From: Brachycybe producta
Taxonomy: Eukaryota; Arthropoda; Diplopoda; Playtdesmida; Andrognathidae
Length of the DNA: 64,000 bases
Direction of reading: 5' to 3'
Assembly (NCBI GenBank): GCA_036925085.1
Contig: JAUPFP010000001.1
Location: forward strand, 17,565,342 to 17,629,341
The position numbers and the translations under genes were made by a program. The notes below the pieces were generated by a model. That model saw only the letters and a list, made by a program, of their open reading frames with translations. It was not told the origin of the DNA and ran no database searches. Positions 10,501-19,215 of the stretch are shown piece by piece. Positions within the stretch are counted from its first letter, which is position 1. Each line of letters starts with the position of its first letter.

Positions 10501-12500
10501 TTAATTAAACAAATTTTAATTATAAAAACGTAAAAAAACTAAATTACATTAGACGATCCATTATTGTGAATTTCCCTTTGTTTTTTCTCAAGTCTTTTTT
10601 CTCAGTGCCTCGACGTTTTCACGAACACAAATCATGCCTCCCCCCCACACTTCTCTGTTGTTCCGTTTCAGACTTCAAACTTCAAGAAGTCTAGATATGT
10701 AACGTGAGTGCGACAGTTTAAACGGAAGTTAAAATACCATAGAAAATTAACCAAATGAATTACCCCATGATTTCGGAACATCTTGTATGTATAATGTTTA
10801 TCTAGCCAAACTTTCCCGGTTATAACGCGTTTTTCTTGTCCTCCAATAGGAAACTTATATAACGAGGTTTTACTGTATATAGATTTAGTAACTTTAATAA
10901 GCACAAAAGTACAATTATTTCAATTAAAAATAAGACAATCCTATAACTTATTTTTTGTTTATTATTGAGATTGGGCAAGAAAAAAATTCATCATTTAAAT
11001 CAAATTTTTTTTTTCCATTTATTTAAAATTTCATAAAATTCCTTTTATTAACTGAAATTCCCATGCATGACAAAGTGTTCAATCTGATTATTCTTATGTC
11101 AATCACATTCTTTTAAGAAATTCATTTTATAAGGAGAGAAAAAAACTCAATTCAAATTCTGAAAATAAACTTTAAGATGCTGCATGTGGGACTTTTATGT
11201 CCCTCTGTCATAGGCCTATTTGGCTACTAGCATAGTACTAATTGTAATTGTAATATGATTTCAATCTTTAATTTAAATCAATCCACCCTGAATTTCAATG
11301 TATTTTAACCCTGAAAATAATAAGACCAAATTATCCTGAAAACTTGCGAAAAACGAAAACTGATAAATTTTAATGAGAAACCCTGGGAAAAAAATCCCAT
11401 TTATTTTATTAATTCAATAAAAGAAAAAATGCGATTTAAATCAATTACGTCAGAAGCACGCTTTTTTGACATTACTACGAATCACTTCCTGCAGAAAATA
11501 AACCACGTGTATTCATTTTACGTGATTTATTTTTCAAACCTAATAATAGGCCTACTAAAATATGAGAGAGAAAAAAAAGATGCAGTGACGTCAATTGACG
11601 TCATCAAACAACCTCATCCTATTAAACTCAAAGTTCTCAATATTTAAACTTAATTTGTGTACGAATGATAATGATAATTCATTCGAAAATGAATACAATA
11701 AAAAGTAAACTTTGACGCGAAAACAAACCGCCAAGTTTGAAAAATTAAAAAAAAACTGCTTAGACTTTAAAAACGAGAAGCAAAAAAAAAATCCCTTTGT
11801 GTTTCTTTGTTCTCCATGTTGGAAATGCACACAGTTGTGCGAACTGAACCAATAAACGATCAGCCGCAATCATTAAAATCAACGACATCAATCCGTTCTT
11901 TATTCCTTGCAATAATTCGTATTGGACGGAATGCGATTGTTGACCAATATGACCCCACGCGACTCACGTCAATTAAGAACTGCAAGTCGATTTACGTTTA
12001 ACGAAGCGAGTGACGTCAATACGAAGAGAAAGAGCGAGGTCCTTATTCAAAGAAGGCGGTGACCATTTCGCTCTGTCTCTCTCTCTTTCTACCGTCAAAC
12101 AACCTAACGAAAACGGCCCATTTTAACCCTTTAATCGCATCCTAAACCACATTAAAATGATCAATACTCTCGGTATCGTCATCTGCATACGCTTAATGAG
12201 TCCAGTTTGCAACAAAAACCGATAGGTTCAACGTCCTTGACGGTGTTTTTTCTTTCCTCCCCACACCCCCTCTCAACCCACCCTCCATCCTCCTCCTCCC
12301 CTTTCTTCTTTATTCAATGTAATAATAAAATTTTTTTAAAAAACTCACCAATTGTCTAACTTGATGAGTTCTTCTGGTTTCTTGTTCTTTTGCTGAGCCT
12401 TTAATCTCAATGCCTCTTTATAAAGTGTCAATATATGTTCCCATTCGGCCACCGTTCCCTTTGTGAAGAAAGTTCTCGTATCTTTGTAACCACCAGCCAT
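1303..12500 (-). CDS. HhH-motif protein with acidic C-terminal tail (six-exon gene)
   Basis: Spliced coding sequence: 12500-12349, 7617-7524, 5820-5661, 5319-5164, 5072-4906, 1587-1303, giving 337 residues with every joint in phase. The joined protein resembles an uncharacterised conserved animal family (recalled, not searched). Residues 126-135 (LKGIGPATAS) form a helix-hairpin-helix turn, followed by AAGAPDLAAFMADEC, which matches the HhH-GPD layout of DNA glycosylases. The Asp of MADEC (about residue 151) sits where the catalytic Asp is found, but the Lys of bifunctional enzymes is Ala here. The last about 90 residues are rich in Glu and Ser and end in a basic KKAKV patch before DDE, suggesting nuclear location. 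DNA binding or base-lesion recognition is inference. Introns 1, 2 and 5 are filled with repeats. The start is the first ATG in the frame that matches the family. Confidence 0.85.
1867..2063. mobile_element. nested MITE with TTTACACGAGTCAAGTGAG termini
   Basis: The left end TTTACACGAGTCAAGTGAG is mirrored by CTCACTTGACTCGTGTAAA at the right. The inner arms are also symmetric (attaaacgcgaatt and aattcgcg). About 200 bp, no ORF. Confidence 0.72.
2201..2391. mobile_element. CAGGC-family MITE, copy 1
   Basis: Inverted ends CAGGCAAGTAAAGACAG and CTGTCTTTACATGCCTG, with inner arms cagtcgtttg and caaacgactg. It contains the family core of gcaacttctaattgg, TCTGAC and gggcgggg. Nested in the element at 1667-2406. 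Confidence 0.72.
2407..3741. other. AT-rich intron 5 sequence, nothing recognised
   Basis: Part of intron 5 of the HhH gene. I see no conserved ORF or clear terminal repeats. Short minus-strand ORFs here are low-complexity and lack family features. Confidence 0.5.
3742..4603. mobile_element. hAT-like element remnant with CGATAGTT internal words
   Basis: The right end reads inward as CAGTGGTCTCCAAAG with GGTATGCG, and the left end as CAATGGTCTTCAAACC with GCGTACCC: diverged inverted termini of hAT type. The interior repeats CGATAGTT/AACTATCG many times in both orientations. No ORF and no clean TSD. It is in intron 5 of the HhH gene. Confidence 0.55.
4906..5072 (-). CDS. HhH protein gene, exon 5
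   Basis: TTGTTGTAG acceptor ends at 5073 and GTAATA donor starts at 4905, phase 0. Encodes NTGSWNPHRVEKALW, the last block that looks like the conserved family core, then a variable linker. Confidence 0.87.
5164..5319 (-). CDS. HhH protein gene, exon 4
   Basis: TTGTAG acceptor ends at 5320. Encodes ILAAGAPDLAAFMADEC through VVERLNTD. Phase continuity requires the exon to end at 5164 before a GCAAGT donor (5163-5158), so intron 4 (91 bp) is GC-AG. Confidence 0.88.
5661..5820 (-). CDS. HhH protein gene, exon 3 (carries the HhH motif)
   Basis: TTGTAG acceptor ends at 5821 and GTACAA donor starts at 5660. Encodes RGKWRPRLTDLVRIN through LKGIGPATAS, 53 residues plus one base. The GxGPATA turn is the diagnostic motif of the protein. 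Confidence 0.9.
6037..6460. mobile_element. TTAA foldback MITE, left half only
   Basis: TTAA at 6037-6040 is followed by GCGGCTACATCACAAAAT, the terminus of the TTAA foldback family, then the shared block with gagcgctagcatcg, ctattgagcccatag and gtgcaccttaaatatatgc. The mirror half is missing. In intron 2 of the HhH gene. Confidence 0.75.
6461..7268. other. intron 2 sequence without a recognised feature
   Basis: AT-rich stretch with poly(A) tracts and a short G-rich tract near 7011-7040. I see no gene or terminal repeats. Confidence 0.45.
7269..7471. mobile_element. CAGGC-family MITE, copy 2
   Basis: Starts CAGGCAATTAGAAATCGGG and ends in the inverted tcccgatttctaattgcttg. The interior has agaagttggc and its mirror, and a TCTGACGTCACATG core. 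It ends just before the poly(G) run (7489-7505) that precedes exon 2 of the HhH gene. Confidence 0.78.
7524..7617 (-). CDS. HhH protein gene, exon 2
   Basis: ATTTCAG acceptor ends at 7618 and GTAAGT donor starts at 7523. Completes Trp51 and encodes 31 residues (FQEELPKLIHSR through MKWKLA). It is too short to stand out as an ORF and was found by frame and family continuity. Confidence 0.88.
7687..8000. mobile_element. TTAA foldback MITE, left half only
   Basis: TTAA 7687-7690 then GAGGCTACAGCACAAAAT. Collinear with the copy at 6037 up to the aaattggtaagtg block, then a short inverted piece (gaaattcgcgattttgaaa). In intron 1 of the HhH gene. Confidence 0.72.
8232..8252. repeat. GT microsatellite
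   Basis: About ten GT units. The surrounding 8040-8180 is rich in gatatatcgatatatc words. Confidence 0.9.
8255..8745. repeat. interspersed repeat, copy 1 (intact reference for the 46.7-kb copy)
   Basis: Runs from atcggaatttatataaattt through ctcaaggtcaactatatg to cgtcatttatgacgggtt. It is collinear with 46692-47186, where the same gacgggtt is split by the 10.2-kb LTR element. It carries a nested CAGGC MITE at 8556-8686. Confidence 0.8.
8556..8686. mobile_element. CAGGC-family MITE, copy 3
   Basis: Ends CACAGGCATTAGAATTTC and gaaattctaatgctggg...GCCTGTG. Near-perfect arms cctccgcccttttat and ataaaagggcggagg, with core TCTGACGTCA. The same nested copy is found at 47015-47155. Confidence 0.78.
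8826..9364 (+). pseudogene. LINE reverse transcriptase C-terminal fragment, split by a MITE
   Basis: 8832-9029 translates to TLKHCKENVKEVCYFTLVRP, then ILEYCYPIW and EMVQRRTARFVKGRY, the thumb/connection region after the RT domain in CR1/Jockey-type LINEs. The frame resumes at 9182 with MLQELKWESFAGR. The break is a CAGGC-type MITE (about 9030-9170). A second copy at 32640-33290 shows the uninterrupted order. Confidence 0.8.
9030..9170. mobile_element. CAGGC-family MITE, copy 4, inside a LINE fragment
   Basis: Core gctaattggctggttatgtag, TCTGACGTCACATG and its mirror. The LINE copy near 32900 reads gacagtgtatc without it, giving an empty-site comparison that shows no duplicated target bases. 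Confidence 0.7.
9353..9605. repeat. LINE 3'-end-like repeat, copy 1
   Basis: Collinear with 12935-13160: tgtgtttaggtgaa, gacatgaac, attgactttattatta, and gggctctgtagaac are shared. It follows the LINE fragment directly and is probably its 3' tail. Confidence 0.65.
9635..10195. mobile_element. foldback element inserted in the LINE remnant
   Basis: Ends ACAGGGAATTCTTTGTTGCGGG and CCCGCAACAAAGAATCC are inverted. The words gttgcggggctgaatcgc recur several times. It holds the 82-bp palindrome at 9819-9900. LINE sequence resumes after it at about 10205. Confidence 0.7.
9819..9900. repeat. 82-bp perfect palindrome
   Basis: Arms 9819-9859 and 9860-9900 are exact reverse complements with no spacer; the centre is GAC|GTC. 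The flanking bases (c at 9818 and c at 9901) end the symmetry. Confidence 0.97.
10205..10445 (+). pseudogene. LINE C-terminal and 3' fragment
   Basis: Nearly the same as 33060-33290: aagaattaatggctag, ctgatgcatatttt, gtagtttgttgttaggacgatttc and gggagcaac, then gattgcaggtgtat. Continuation of the LINE fragment that begins at 8826. Confidence 0.7.
10446..12348. other. remainder of HhH gene intron 1
   Basis: AT-rich, with no supported gene. It includes a CT-rich tract near 12060-12090 and a C/T-rich tract at 12255-12310. ORFs here lack recognisable features. Confidence 0.45.
12349..12500 (-). CDS. HhH protein gene, exon 1
   Basis: Starts ATG at 12500 (MAGGYKDTRTFF) and ends in phase 2 before a consensus GTGAGT donor at 12348-12343. 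Encodes 50 residues plus two bases of a Trp codon. Confidence 0.9.
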
Positions 12501-12934
12501 AGTCGATTCAGCCTTTATATTTATAACACATACAACAAGGATCACTTATTCACGTAGAAACAGAGACAGAGAGAGCGAGACGACGGATATAACGCAACTA
12601 TAACGCACACCGTTGAGGAGCTATACGGATGCGGTCACTTCACGAGCCGCAACAATCAACGTAACCATTGTGTGACGTCATACTCCTTCTTACAATACTT
12701 TAACTCATTGCGGTCCGTTCGCGGATAACGTTTCAGTAACTGTCTGCATGTTATTGTAGTAGAACGGATTGAGCACTAGAGGGCAGCACCTTTCGAGATT
12801 TTTTTTTGGCGGTTTGCATCGCACGCATCCCCCTCTTTGAGAGTAGACTCACAGAATAAAAGACCATATTATGAGGAAGACATAGACTCCTATAGATAGT
12901 TTAGGATATATATTCTATGGTATCAAATTAATGT

Positions 12935-13160
12935 GTTTAGGTGAATTATACGGAATAGAGTTAAGGACATGAACGAAATAAAATTGACTTTATTATTAAT
13001 ATTTTAAATTGAAATATTAAATCAATAGTTTATATTTAAGTATAAATTCAATATTTTCAGATTATTAACTGAATAAATTGAATTCGACATATTGTTTGTT
13101 TGTCCTCCGCAGGGCTCTGTAGAACACATTTATTATTTAAATTATCAGTTGTGTACTATG
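12935..13160. repeat. LINE 3'-end-like repeat, copy 2
   Basis: Collinear with 9353-9605, with short deletions. Intergenic between the HhH gene and eL18. Confidence 0.65.
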
Positions 13161-13185
13161 TATTAGGGACCATGGTAAAAGCATC

Positions 13186-13356
13186 TCTGCCCAGCACTAA
13201 CTTTTCGTTTGCCCCGCCCTATTGGTCTGACACCAAATATCGACCAATTATAAATTGAAACAGGTGGGGCATGTGACATCAAACCAAATAACTAACCAAT
13301 TAGAAATTGTTGACGGTCAAAAAAGGGAGGGGCAAACTAAAAGTTAGTGCTGGGCA
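13186..13356. mobile_element. CAGGC-related MITE with CTGCCCAGCACTAAC termini
   Basis: CTGCCCAGCACTAACTTTT is mirrored by AAAGTTAGTGCTGGGCAG; inner gtttgccccgcc and ggaggggcaaac. It shares the ccaattagaaatt and gtctgac words of the CAGGC family. A related terminus occurs at 21520-21690. Confidence 0.72.
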
Positions 13357-13692
13357 GAAATGCCTGTCCATAGGGTGGGGAGCGTGGTTTAGAACGATGG
13401 CGGCCAAAGCTTTGACAAAGGCAAGTGGAGACAGCATTAACAATTCATTTTCCCCTTTTCTAATTAGTTAGATCATGGTCCGATGTCATATGCTCCGCCC
13501 TTTTTTGAGGAGACGGCAATCTCTAATTGGTTTGATGAAAAATCGTTAATGTGGTCTCCAACCGCCAGCGGTTTTGCCGGCTTCGGCGGCGGCTAATGTT
13601 TTTACAAGCTGGCTGTGTATTCCGGTGCGTAATTCATTACGTCATAGTATTTCCGGTATTGAAGTTTTCTGCCATATTGACGAAAAAACGGA

Positions 13693-13695
13693 ATG
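13693..13695 (+). CDS. RPL18: eL18 exon 1 (start codon only)
   Basis: cggaATG followed directly by the donor GTGAGT (13696-13701). Confidence 0.92.
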
Positions 13696-16600
13696 GTGAG
13701 TTATTTTTTTTTTTTATCTTAAATCCGTTTACCTTATTGTAATCTAATTTATAAAAAGGATAAATGTGATCTTATTAAATGAATTAAGTTCCGTTTTGAG
13801 TGTTTTTCTAATTATTTTCTAGGGTATCGATATATGTCATAAACATGATCGCAAAGTTGTGCGACGGGAGCCGAGAAGTGCTGATATTTATCTACGGCTT
13901 CTTGTGAAGGTACCATTTTTTAAGAAAAAAGGAACGTTTTGCACATTTTTTAACGTTTTTTTTTTGTCATTTTTACAATAAAGTTTTTTTTTTTTTAATG
14001 TTTTTTGTAGGGAGTTTTTGTTCATTATCGTATTTGAACCGAATTCAATTTCTGTTTTTTTTTTTATTACGAAAGCGCCTGTTCTACATTTTAAGATGGG
14101 TCAGGATTAAAGCCGCTATTACACTAGCAACCTCCAATGCAATTAAACTTGCAATGCAACCTGTGCTGTGACTTGCAACTAGAACTTTGTAATAAACTAA
14201 TATATCATACTATATGCAACCTAATTCCTAATAAAGTTTTCAAAACTTCGTTTATGTCAAGGGGCCAACATTCGGGTGAATCTCGAACGTAATCGGAAGC
14301 CATTTTCCGTTTAATCCGCGTTTTACTGAATTTTAAAATTTCAATTTTATTCTGGATATCCAGTAAAATACACCTAAAAAGTAAAATGATTTTCCATCCA
14401 CACGATCTGCTGTGAATCTTAGTGAAAATCGTACATGATTTTCTTCAGTGTCCCCCTCCCCTTGGTTTGTGCCCATATTGTGATCAACTAACAGGGAGTT
14501 CATAAATCGGCCGGCAAACGGCCTGAGTTTTTTGTTGTCTCTCAAAGTTGAACCTGCGCAACTCAATGAGACACTGGTTAAAAGGAAAGTTCTATCAAGT
14601 TGCACATCATATCACACTAGAAACAAGGGAGTTGCATGTCACATTGCACATTTTATTGCATTAAAAGTTGCTAGTGTAATACCCGGTCCGGCTGTACCGA
14701 TCACACTTTTTTACCGAGCCAATACCGAACCGATCACAATAAAAATTGACATGCCGATCGATTTAACCGAGCCGATCATGCAGATTTCCGCCACCGACTT
14801 TTGCTGCTGGAGTTTGCTTCACAGCCGATTTCTGGTACAGAAAGTATAGGCTGTACACACAGGCATGTGAGCTGGGAGAGGACAATTGCCCCCCCCCCCC
14901 TTTCTCTACAAAGCTGCTCAGACCAAGTCAATTTGAGCAAAACGGGAAAGCACAACATTTGTATTTTTTTACACACGTTAGCATAAAAGTTTAATTATAA
15001 TTTTCGACTTTACAAAAGCAATGTCAAGACAACAATTTCCTTTTAAAGATGAATTAGTGATAAAGTTGGTAATAAATTGATTGACCCTCCAATGGAGTGC
15101 CTCCATCGCTGCCGTTTTATCGGGGAGCAGACCTAATTTTTGAGTACGTTAATGATCGGAAATCGGTTAACATTTGTTCGCCAATCCGATATTTGCCGAT
15201 TAGCAGTAAATTGTCAAAATCGGCTCGGTAGGCCTACAGCCTTAATATATACCATTAGTATATAAAGTAAATGTAAACTGATGCAATTATCTTGTTTTAT
15301 TTTATGGATTTCAATTATTTTTACAACTTTTTTCAATATATTTCACAACTTTTCATAAATTTCATGAAATACTTCAACAAAATAAATTTCTTAGAATTGT
15401 TATCACTACTAATGAGCGATTTGAAACGCCATAAATTTACATTAATACCTGTCGAACATATTAAGTATTACATATAATTTTCCTTTAAGAGCCTAGATAC
15501 ACGTCGTCCATCTTGTTGTTTTGAGAGGACGACAACGAGACAAATAAGTGTTACTATATGGTGTTACGAAAACTGCAAGAAATCGCCTCACAATCGCTCA
15601 ATTAAAATATAGTAAAGCGCAAAAATGCAATAAAAAGTATTGTGCTTTAAGTGCTTGTTTTGTATAAATTTTGAAAAGGTCCTTCTATTTTTAAACGACG
15701 TTCAAAATCGTTCGTTTTTTACTCCATGTTAAATCCCACTGGATCAAAAACCGTCCTACAAACGTTTGAAGAGCTCTCGTTAAAAACGATCTAGAACAAT
15801 AACAAAAACGTTCGCACGTGCTTTCATGTATTGGCTTCACGATGTTTCCTTTTTATAATTTTTTTAAAGGTCCTTCTATTTTTTAATAACGTTTAAAATC
15901 GTACGTTTTTTAACTCTTATGTTAAATCCCATAGGGCCAAAAAAACCATCCCACAAACATTTGAAGAACTCTTCATTCAAAATGACTAGAACAATAACAA
16001 AAAAATTAGCACGTGCATTAATCTATTGGCTTCAAACTTGGAGAAAAAAAAACGTTAAAAACCATTTTTAAATCAATAACGATCGCAGCGCCTTCATTCG
16101 GAGAAATTTTGAATTAGACGCTATATCTAGGCTCTTAAAGGCGAAAGAGGTTTTTAAAGGAACTTTTTGAAGTGAAATTTAATTAACATGGATCGAGCAA
16201 ATAACACAATTCAAAATTGTATAAAATTAAAAAAATCCTTTAAATATTGCAATAAAATGATGTTAATGCTAAGCCCCACAACATCCAAGAAGCGATTTAG
16301 TCATTGGCGGTTCTTTCAGCAGTCTAGGTTCCCAACTGGGAACACGCTTCAAACTTGTGCCGTTCAAGTTTGGATATTCCCGATACAGGGGAACAAAACA
16401 ATGAACATTTTCTTTGGAATTGTTCGGAAACGGACCCGGCCTTACAGAAAACGCTCATCTTCGTTTCTTGTTGTTGAAGAAACTGCACAACATTCGCAGC
16501 AATGTTTGACTTATTTCTTGCGAGAGAAATAGCCAATGTGATCGTCGTTTTATGATTTCTTCTTCTTCTAGTTATACAGATTTTTGGCACGAAGAACTGG

Positions 16601-18674
16601 AGTTAAGTTCAACAAGATTATTTTGAAGCGTCTCTTTATGAGCCAAATTCATCGTCCACCAATGGCTTTGTCTCGTGTGGTGAGAAACAAAACATCTCGG
16701 TTTATTTTGAAACTGTTTGGGTTTTTTTAAATGCTGATTGTGATCTTTTTGTTTTTCGTAAGGCCCGATACATGAAACACCCGCTGAAGAAGGACAGGAT
16801 TGCCGTCATCGTAGGAACTGTGACGGACGACCCGCGACTGTTAAAAGTTCCAAAGTTAACGGTAGGCTGATAGAAAGAGGTGTTCAACTAAGTGCAAATT
16901 TAGCACACGCTTCCGGAAACTTATTTTCGACGACTGGCGAGACGAACTGACTTACCGGATTCTGTGTTCGGCAGATGTTCGAGAACGAACCCTTTGACGT
17001 GGCGCCTCGAGATCGCACTGTGTATCTGAACTGGGTTTTGTTTCAGTTCCCAAACTGTTCTAGAACGGCTCGTGAGTCGTCACCAAGCTTGTGAGCCGTT
17101 CTAAAACAGTTCGCGAACAGAAACAGAACCAGGTTTAGAAGGAAGCTCCGCGCCTCGCGAACAGGCCCAAAGTTCACTCTTTTAAGCGGCACATCAAAGG
17201 GTTAGTTATCGAACATCTGCCAAAGAAAGAACCCGGTCTGGACATGTGTGAGCTCGTCTCGCCAGTTGATAATTTTCATAAGTTCATCGTTTGATGACAT
17301 CTTTAACGAACTAACAAACAAAATCTCGAGAGCTGTTTGCCATGAAAATGTGACCGCACTGCGTTTTTGGTGTAGGCGTTATCCTCGCGAGCCCCTTTGG
17401 AACAGTTCTGAAGTGGTTCGTGAACAACTAATTTTGGTTTAAACGCGCTTTTATAGACAAAAATTAAAAAGTGGGATAATTTTCCAACTTCCATAGAAGG
17501 CTTGCGTTGAAAGATGTCATTATGCAAATACCCTCAAAAGGCTACAAAATTGCTTCAAAAAAATCTCCGTGAAGAGCGTTAGCGTCGTTTTTCTATTGAG
17601 CCCATAAACCCAATGTTAAAGAAAAAACGTTAAAATACACAGTCGCTGTGGCAATATGTTTCTTTTTCATATTTAAAGTTGTTCAATATTAAGTTTTCAA
17701 AGTGCAATTTAAATATATGCAACTTCATTGAGTAGGCCCTCGTAAGAATACGTAAAATAATTTTTAAAATACCACAATTAAACCACAGTAAAGCCAACCC
17801 ATTGGCATACGTGCAGATTTTTGTTTTTATAATTTTTTCCACGTATTTTTTCTTATTTGGGCGTACTCAGTGGAGTTTTAAGTAAGAGTTAGAAATTCAC
17901 GATTTTGAAATAGTTTTTAAAAATAGAACCGCACTTACTAATTTTTTGTCATTCTATCACTCGATCAGCAGATATTTAAGCTGCACATTGCACTTTGAAA
18001 ACTTAATATTGGACAACTGTAAATATGAGAAATAAACATAATGCCGTGGCTTTGTATTTTAAAAATTAACATTTTTTCTAAAAAATCTTAATTTTTTCGA
18101 TGCTAGTGCGCTTTGCGGAGATTTTTCGAAGTAATTTTGTGATGTAGGCTCTTAAGTGATTTAGCTACCCTTCTAGTTTCTAAAATACGTTAGGTTTATG
18201 TTGAACCCACCTTAAGGAGTAATTTTTTTTTACGTTTAGATTTGTGCTCTGCGTGTTACAGAGAAAGCTCGAGCTCGTATCCTGAAAGCGGGAGGACAGA
18301 TCATGACTCTGGATCAGTTGGCCGTAAAGAGTCCTAAAGGAAAGAACACCGTTTTGATGCAAGGTACTGTATTTCGATTCCGGGTTGGTTTTTTTCCTTC
18401 CAGTTTTGTTTTCTTAGTTTATACTTGCGAATTATTTGCTTTTCAGGACCGAGAAAGGGGAGAGAAGCGTGCAAACATTTCGGTCTGGCTCCTGGTGTTC
18501 CAAAGAGTAACGCTAAGTATGGAGATTCCCCCCCCCCCCCCCCGGCCTTTACTTCACTGGCTACTTGTTTTATTCATTGTTTTGTCGTGTTTTTTTAGGC
18601 CATACGTTCGTTCCAAGGGACGTAAATTCGAAAAGGCTCGTGGTCGTAGAAACAGTCGTGGATACAAGCGTTAA
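13693..18674 (+). CDS. RPL18: 60S ribosomal protein L18 (eL18), seven exons, complete
   Basis: Joined exons 13693-13695, 13823-13909, 16572-16679, 16763-16861, 18240-18363, 18447-18516 and 18599-18674 give 188 residues, the usual eL18 length. The protein starts [12 protein letters not shown], contains [18 protein letters not shown] and [18 protein letters not shown], and ends [10 protein letters not shown]. eL18 is a structural protein of the large cytosolic ribosomal subunit. All introns are GT-AG and the phases agree. The first coding exon is the ATG alone, as is common in ribosomal protein genes, with a pyrimidine-rich stretch (gttttctgcc) near 13664 that could be a 5' TOP start. AATAAA lies at 18720-18725. 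Introns 2 and 4 have expanded with transposons; the other four are 82-127 bp. Confidence 0.97.
13823..13909 (+). CDS. RPL18: eL18 exon 2
   Basis: TTTTCTAG acceptor and GTACCA donor. Encodes [17 protein letters not shown] through LRLLVK (29 residues). Confidence 0.96.
14114..14682. mobile_element. inverted-repeat element in eL18 intron 2
   Basis: GCTATTACACTAGCAAC at the left is mirrored by GTTGCTAGTGTAATAC at the right. The inner words ttgcaatgcaac and tgcaact recur. No coding capacity. A second repeat-like block with accgatcacac/accgagcc words follows at 14686-15240. Confidence 0.65.
15485..16138. mobile_element. TTAA foldback MITE, diverged subfamily
   Basis: TTAA 15485-15488 then GAGCCTAGATA, and TATCTAGGCTC then TTAA 16135-16138. 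The interior contains two direct copies of a block of about 190 bp (aaggtccttctattttt, gttaaatccca, tagaacaataacaaaa). It shares the TTAA boundary and the gcacgtgc/tattggctt words with the main family. In eL18 intron 2. Confidence 0.7.
16572..16679 (+). CDS. RPL18: eL18 exon 3
   Basis: TTCTTCTAG acceptor and GTGAGA donor. Encodes [14 protein letters not shown] through RPPMALSRV (36 residues). Confidence 0.96.
16763..16861 (+). CDS. RPL18: eL18 exon 4
   Basis: TTCGTAAG acceptor and GTAGGC donor. Encodes [15 protein letters not shown] through LLKVPKLT (33 residues). Confidence 0.95.
16968..17222. repeat. inverted-repeat element in eL18 intron 4
   Basis: GTTCGGCAGATGTTCGAGAAC and aaccctttga are mirrored by tcaaagggtt and cgaacatctgcc. 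Inner arms are cagttcccaaactgttctagaac and gttctaaaacagttcgcgaac. A relative lies at 26780-27157. Confidence 0.6.
17535..18155. mobile_element. TTAA foldback MITE, both halves, in eL18 intron 4
   Basis: Left half from ggctacaaaattgc, with the mirrored right half ending gtgatgtaggctc then TTAA (18152-18155). The arms share gagcg(c/t)tagc, gcatacgtgc and tgaaatagttttt. It ends about 85 bp before exon 5. Confidence 0.78.
18240..18363 (+). CDS. RPL18: eL18 exon 5
   Basis: ACGTTTAG acceptor and GTACTG donor. Encodes [15 protein letters not shown] through KNTVLMQ, ending in phase 1. Confidence 0.96.
18447..18516 (+). CDS. RPL18: eL18 exon 6
   Basis: TTTTCAG acceptor and GTATGG donor. Encodes [17 protein letters not shown] then VPKSNA. 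The intron that follows contains a poly(C) run. Confidence 0.95.
18524..18543. repeat. poly(C) run in eL18 intron 6
   Basis: Near-uninterrupted run of C within an 82-bp intron, shortly after the donor. Confidence 0.85.
18599..18674 (+). CDS. RPL18: eL18 exon 7
   Basis: TTTTTTTAG acceptor; encodes [15 protein letters not shown] through RGYKR and a TAA stop at 18672-18674. Confidence 0.97.
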
Positions 18675-18719
18675 TTGTTATCGTTTGTTGGTAAAATGGC
18701 TGTTGATGTTTGGAGATTG

Positions 18720-18725
18720 AATAAA
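18720..18725 (+). terminator. RPL18: poly(A) signal of eL18
   Basis: AATAAA 46 bp after the stop, the normal spacing for a short ribosomal protein 3' UTR. Confidence 0.8.
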
Positions 18726-19013
18726 ATGAGTGTTTCCATTCATTTTGAGACCTTAATTTTAATAGTTCTGTGTGTTTCTTTTAGAAATGAAGTGAAATTA
18801 TTTTCATTTTGCTCTTGTTTATAATTGATTTTCATTAATTCATTCAGTCAAAGGAAAACTAGAATAGACAATCGTCTAAAATTTCTAAATGCTTGAATGT
18901 GATTTGCTCATTGACATATTCAGGCATTTGTCAAGGGGAGAACCAATATTGTGTCCGTTGATTTATCAATTGTTGTCTTGTTATCCTACCCCTTATCATT
19001 TCATTTTTTTTAA

Positions 19014-19215
19014 ATGTGGGACATTTGCCCTAAAGTCATTTTCCATAAAGGGACCTAAAACCTTTGCCCTAAAACCACTTGCCCTAATGAGTAGTGTAAA
19101 TTTACGTCATTTGGCGTTTTTTGCGCACCTACGGCGTGCAGAACCTGTTTAACATACTCCACTGAAAGACACTAAAAGGTATGAAAAGAGAAGAAAAAAT
19201 GGTTTATATCCCATT
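19014..19215. mobile_element. repeat with TTTGCCCTAAAA words, copy 1
   Basis: Begins TGGGACATTTGCCCTAAAG and ends atatcccattttta. It shares tacgtcatttggcgttttttg and gaaagacactaaa with copies at 34999-35275 and 46338-46575. Confidence 0.65.

Larger units (their letters stand above)
12501..13692. promoter_or_regulatory. divergent intergenic region between the HhH gene and eL18
   Basis: The two genes point away from each other across 1.19 kb. A palindromic CRE-type site TGACGTCA lies at 12673-12680, 173 bp upstream of the HhH start, and a variant TTACGTCA at 13637-13644, about 50 bp upstream of the eL18 start codon. The middle is filled by a LINE-tail copy (12935-13160) and a MITE (13186-13356), so any shared promoter has been split. 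Confidence 0.5.

Noticed and set aside
13384-13430. ATGGCGGCCAAAGCTTTGAC with a following GCAAGT, like a first exon (MAAKALTK)
   Set aside because: No downstream exon continues it and it sits among repeats; an isolated start is not enough.
17285-17415. Possible box C/D snoRNA in an eL18 intron (TTTGATGA ... CTGA)
   Set aside because: Box C lacks the leading purine, spacing to CTGA is about 120 nt, and there is no terminal stem.
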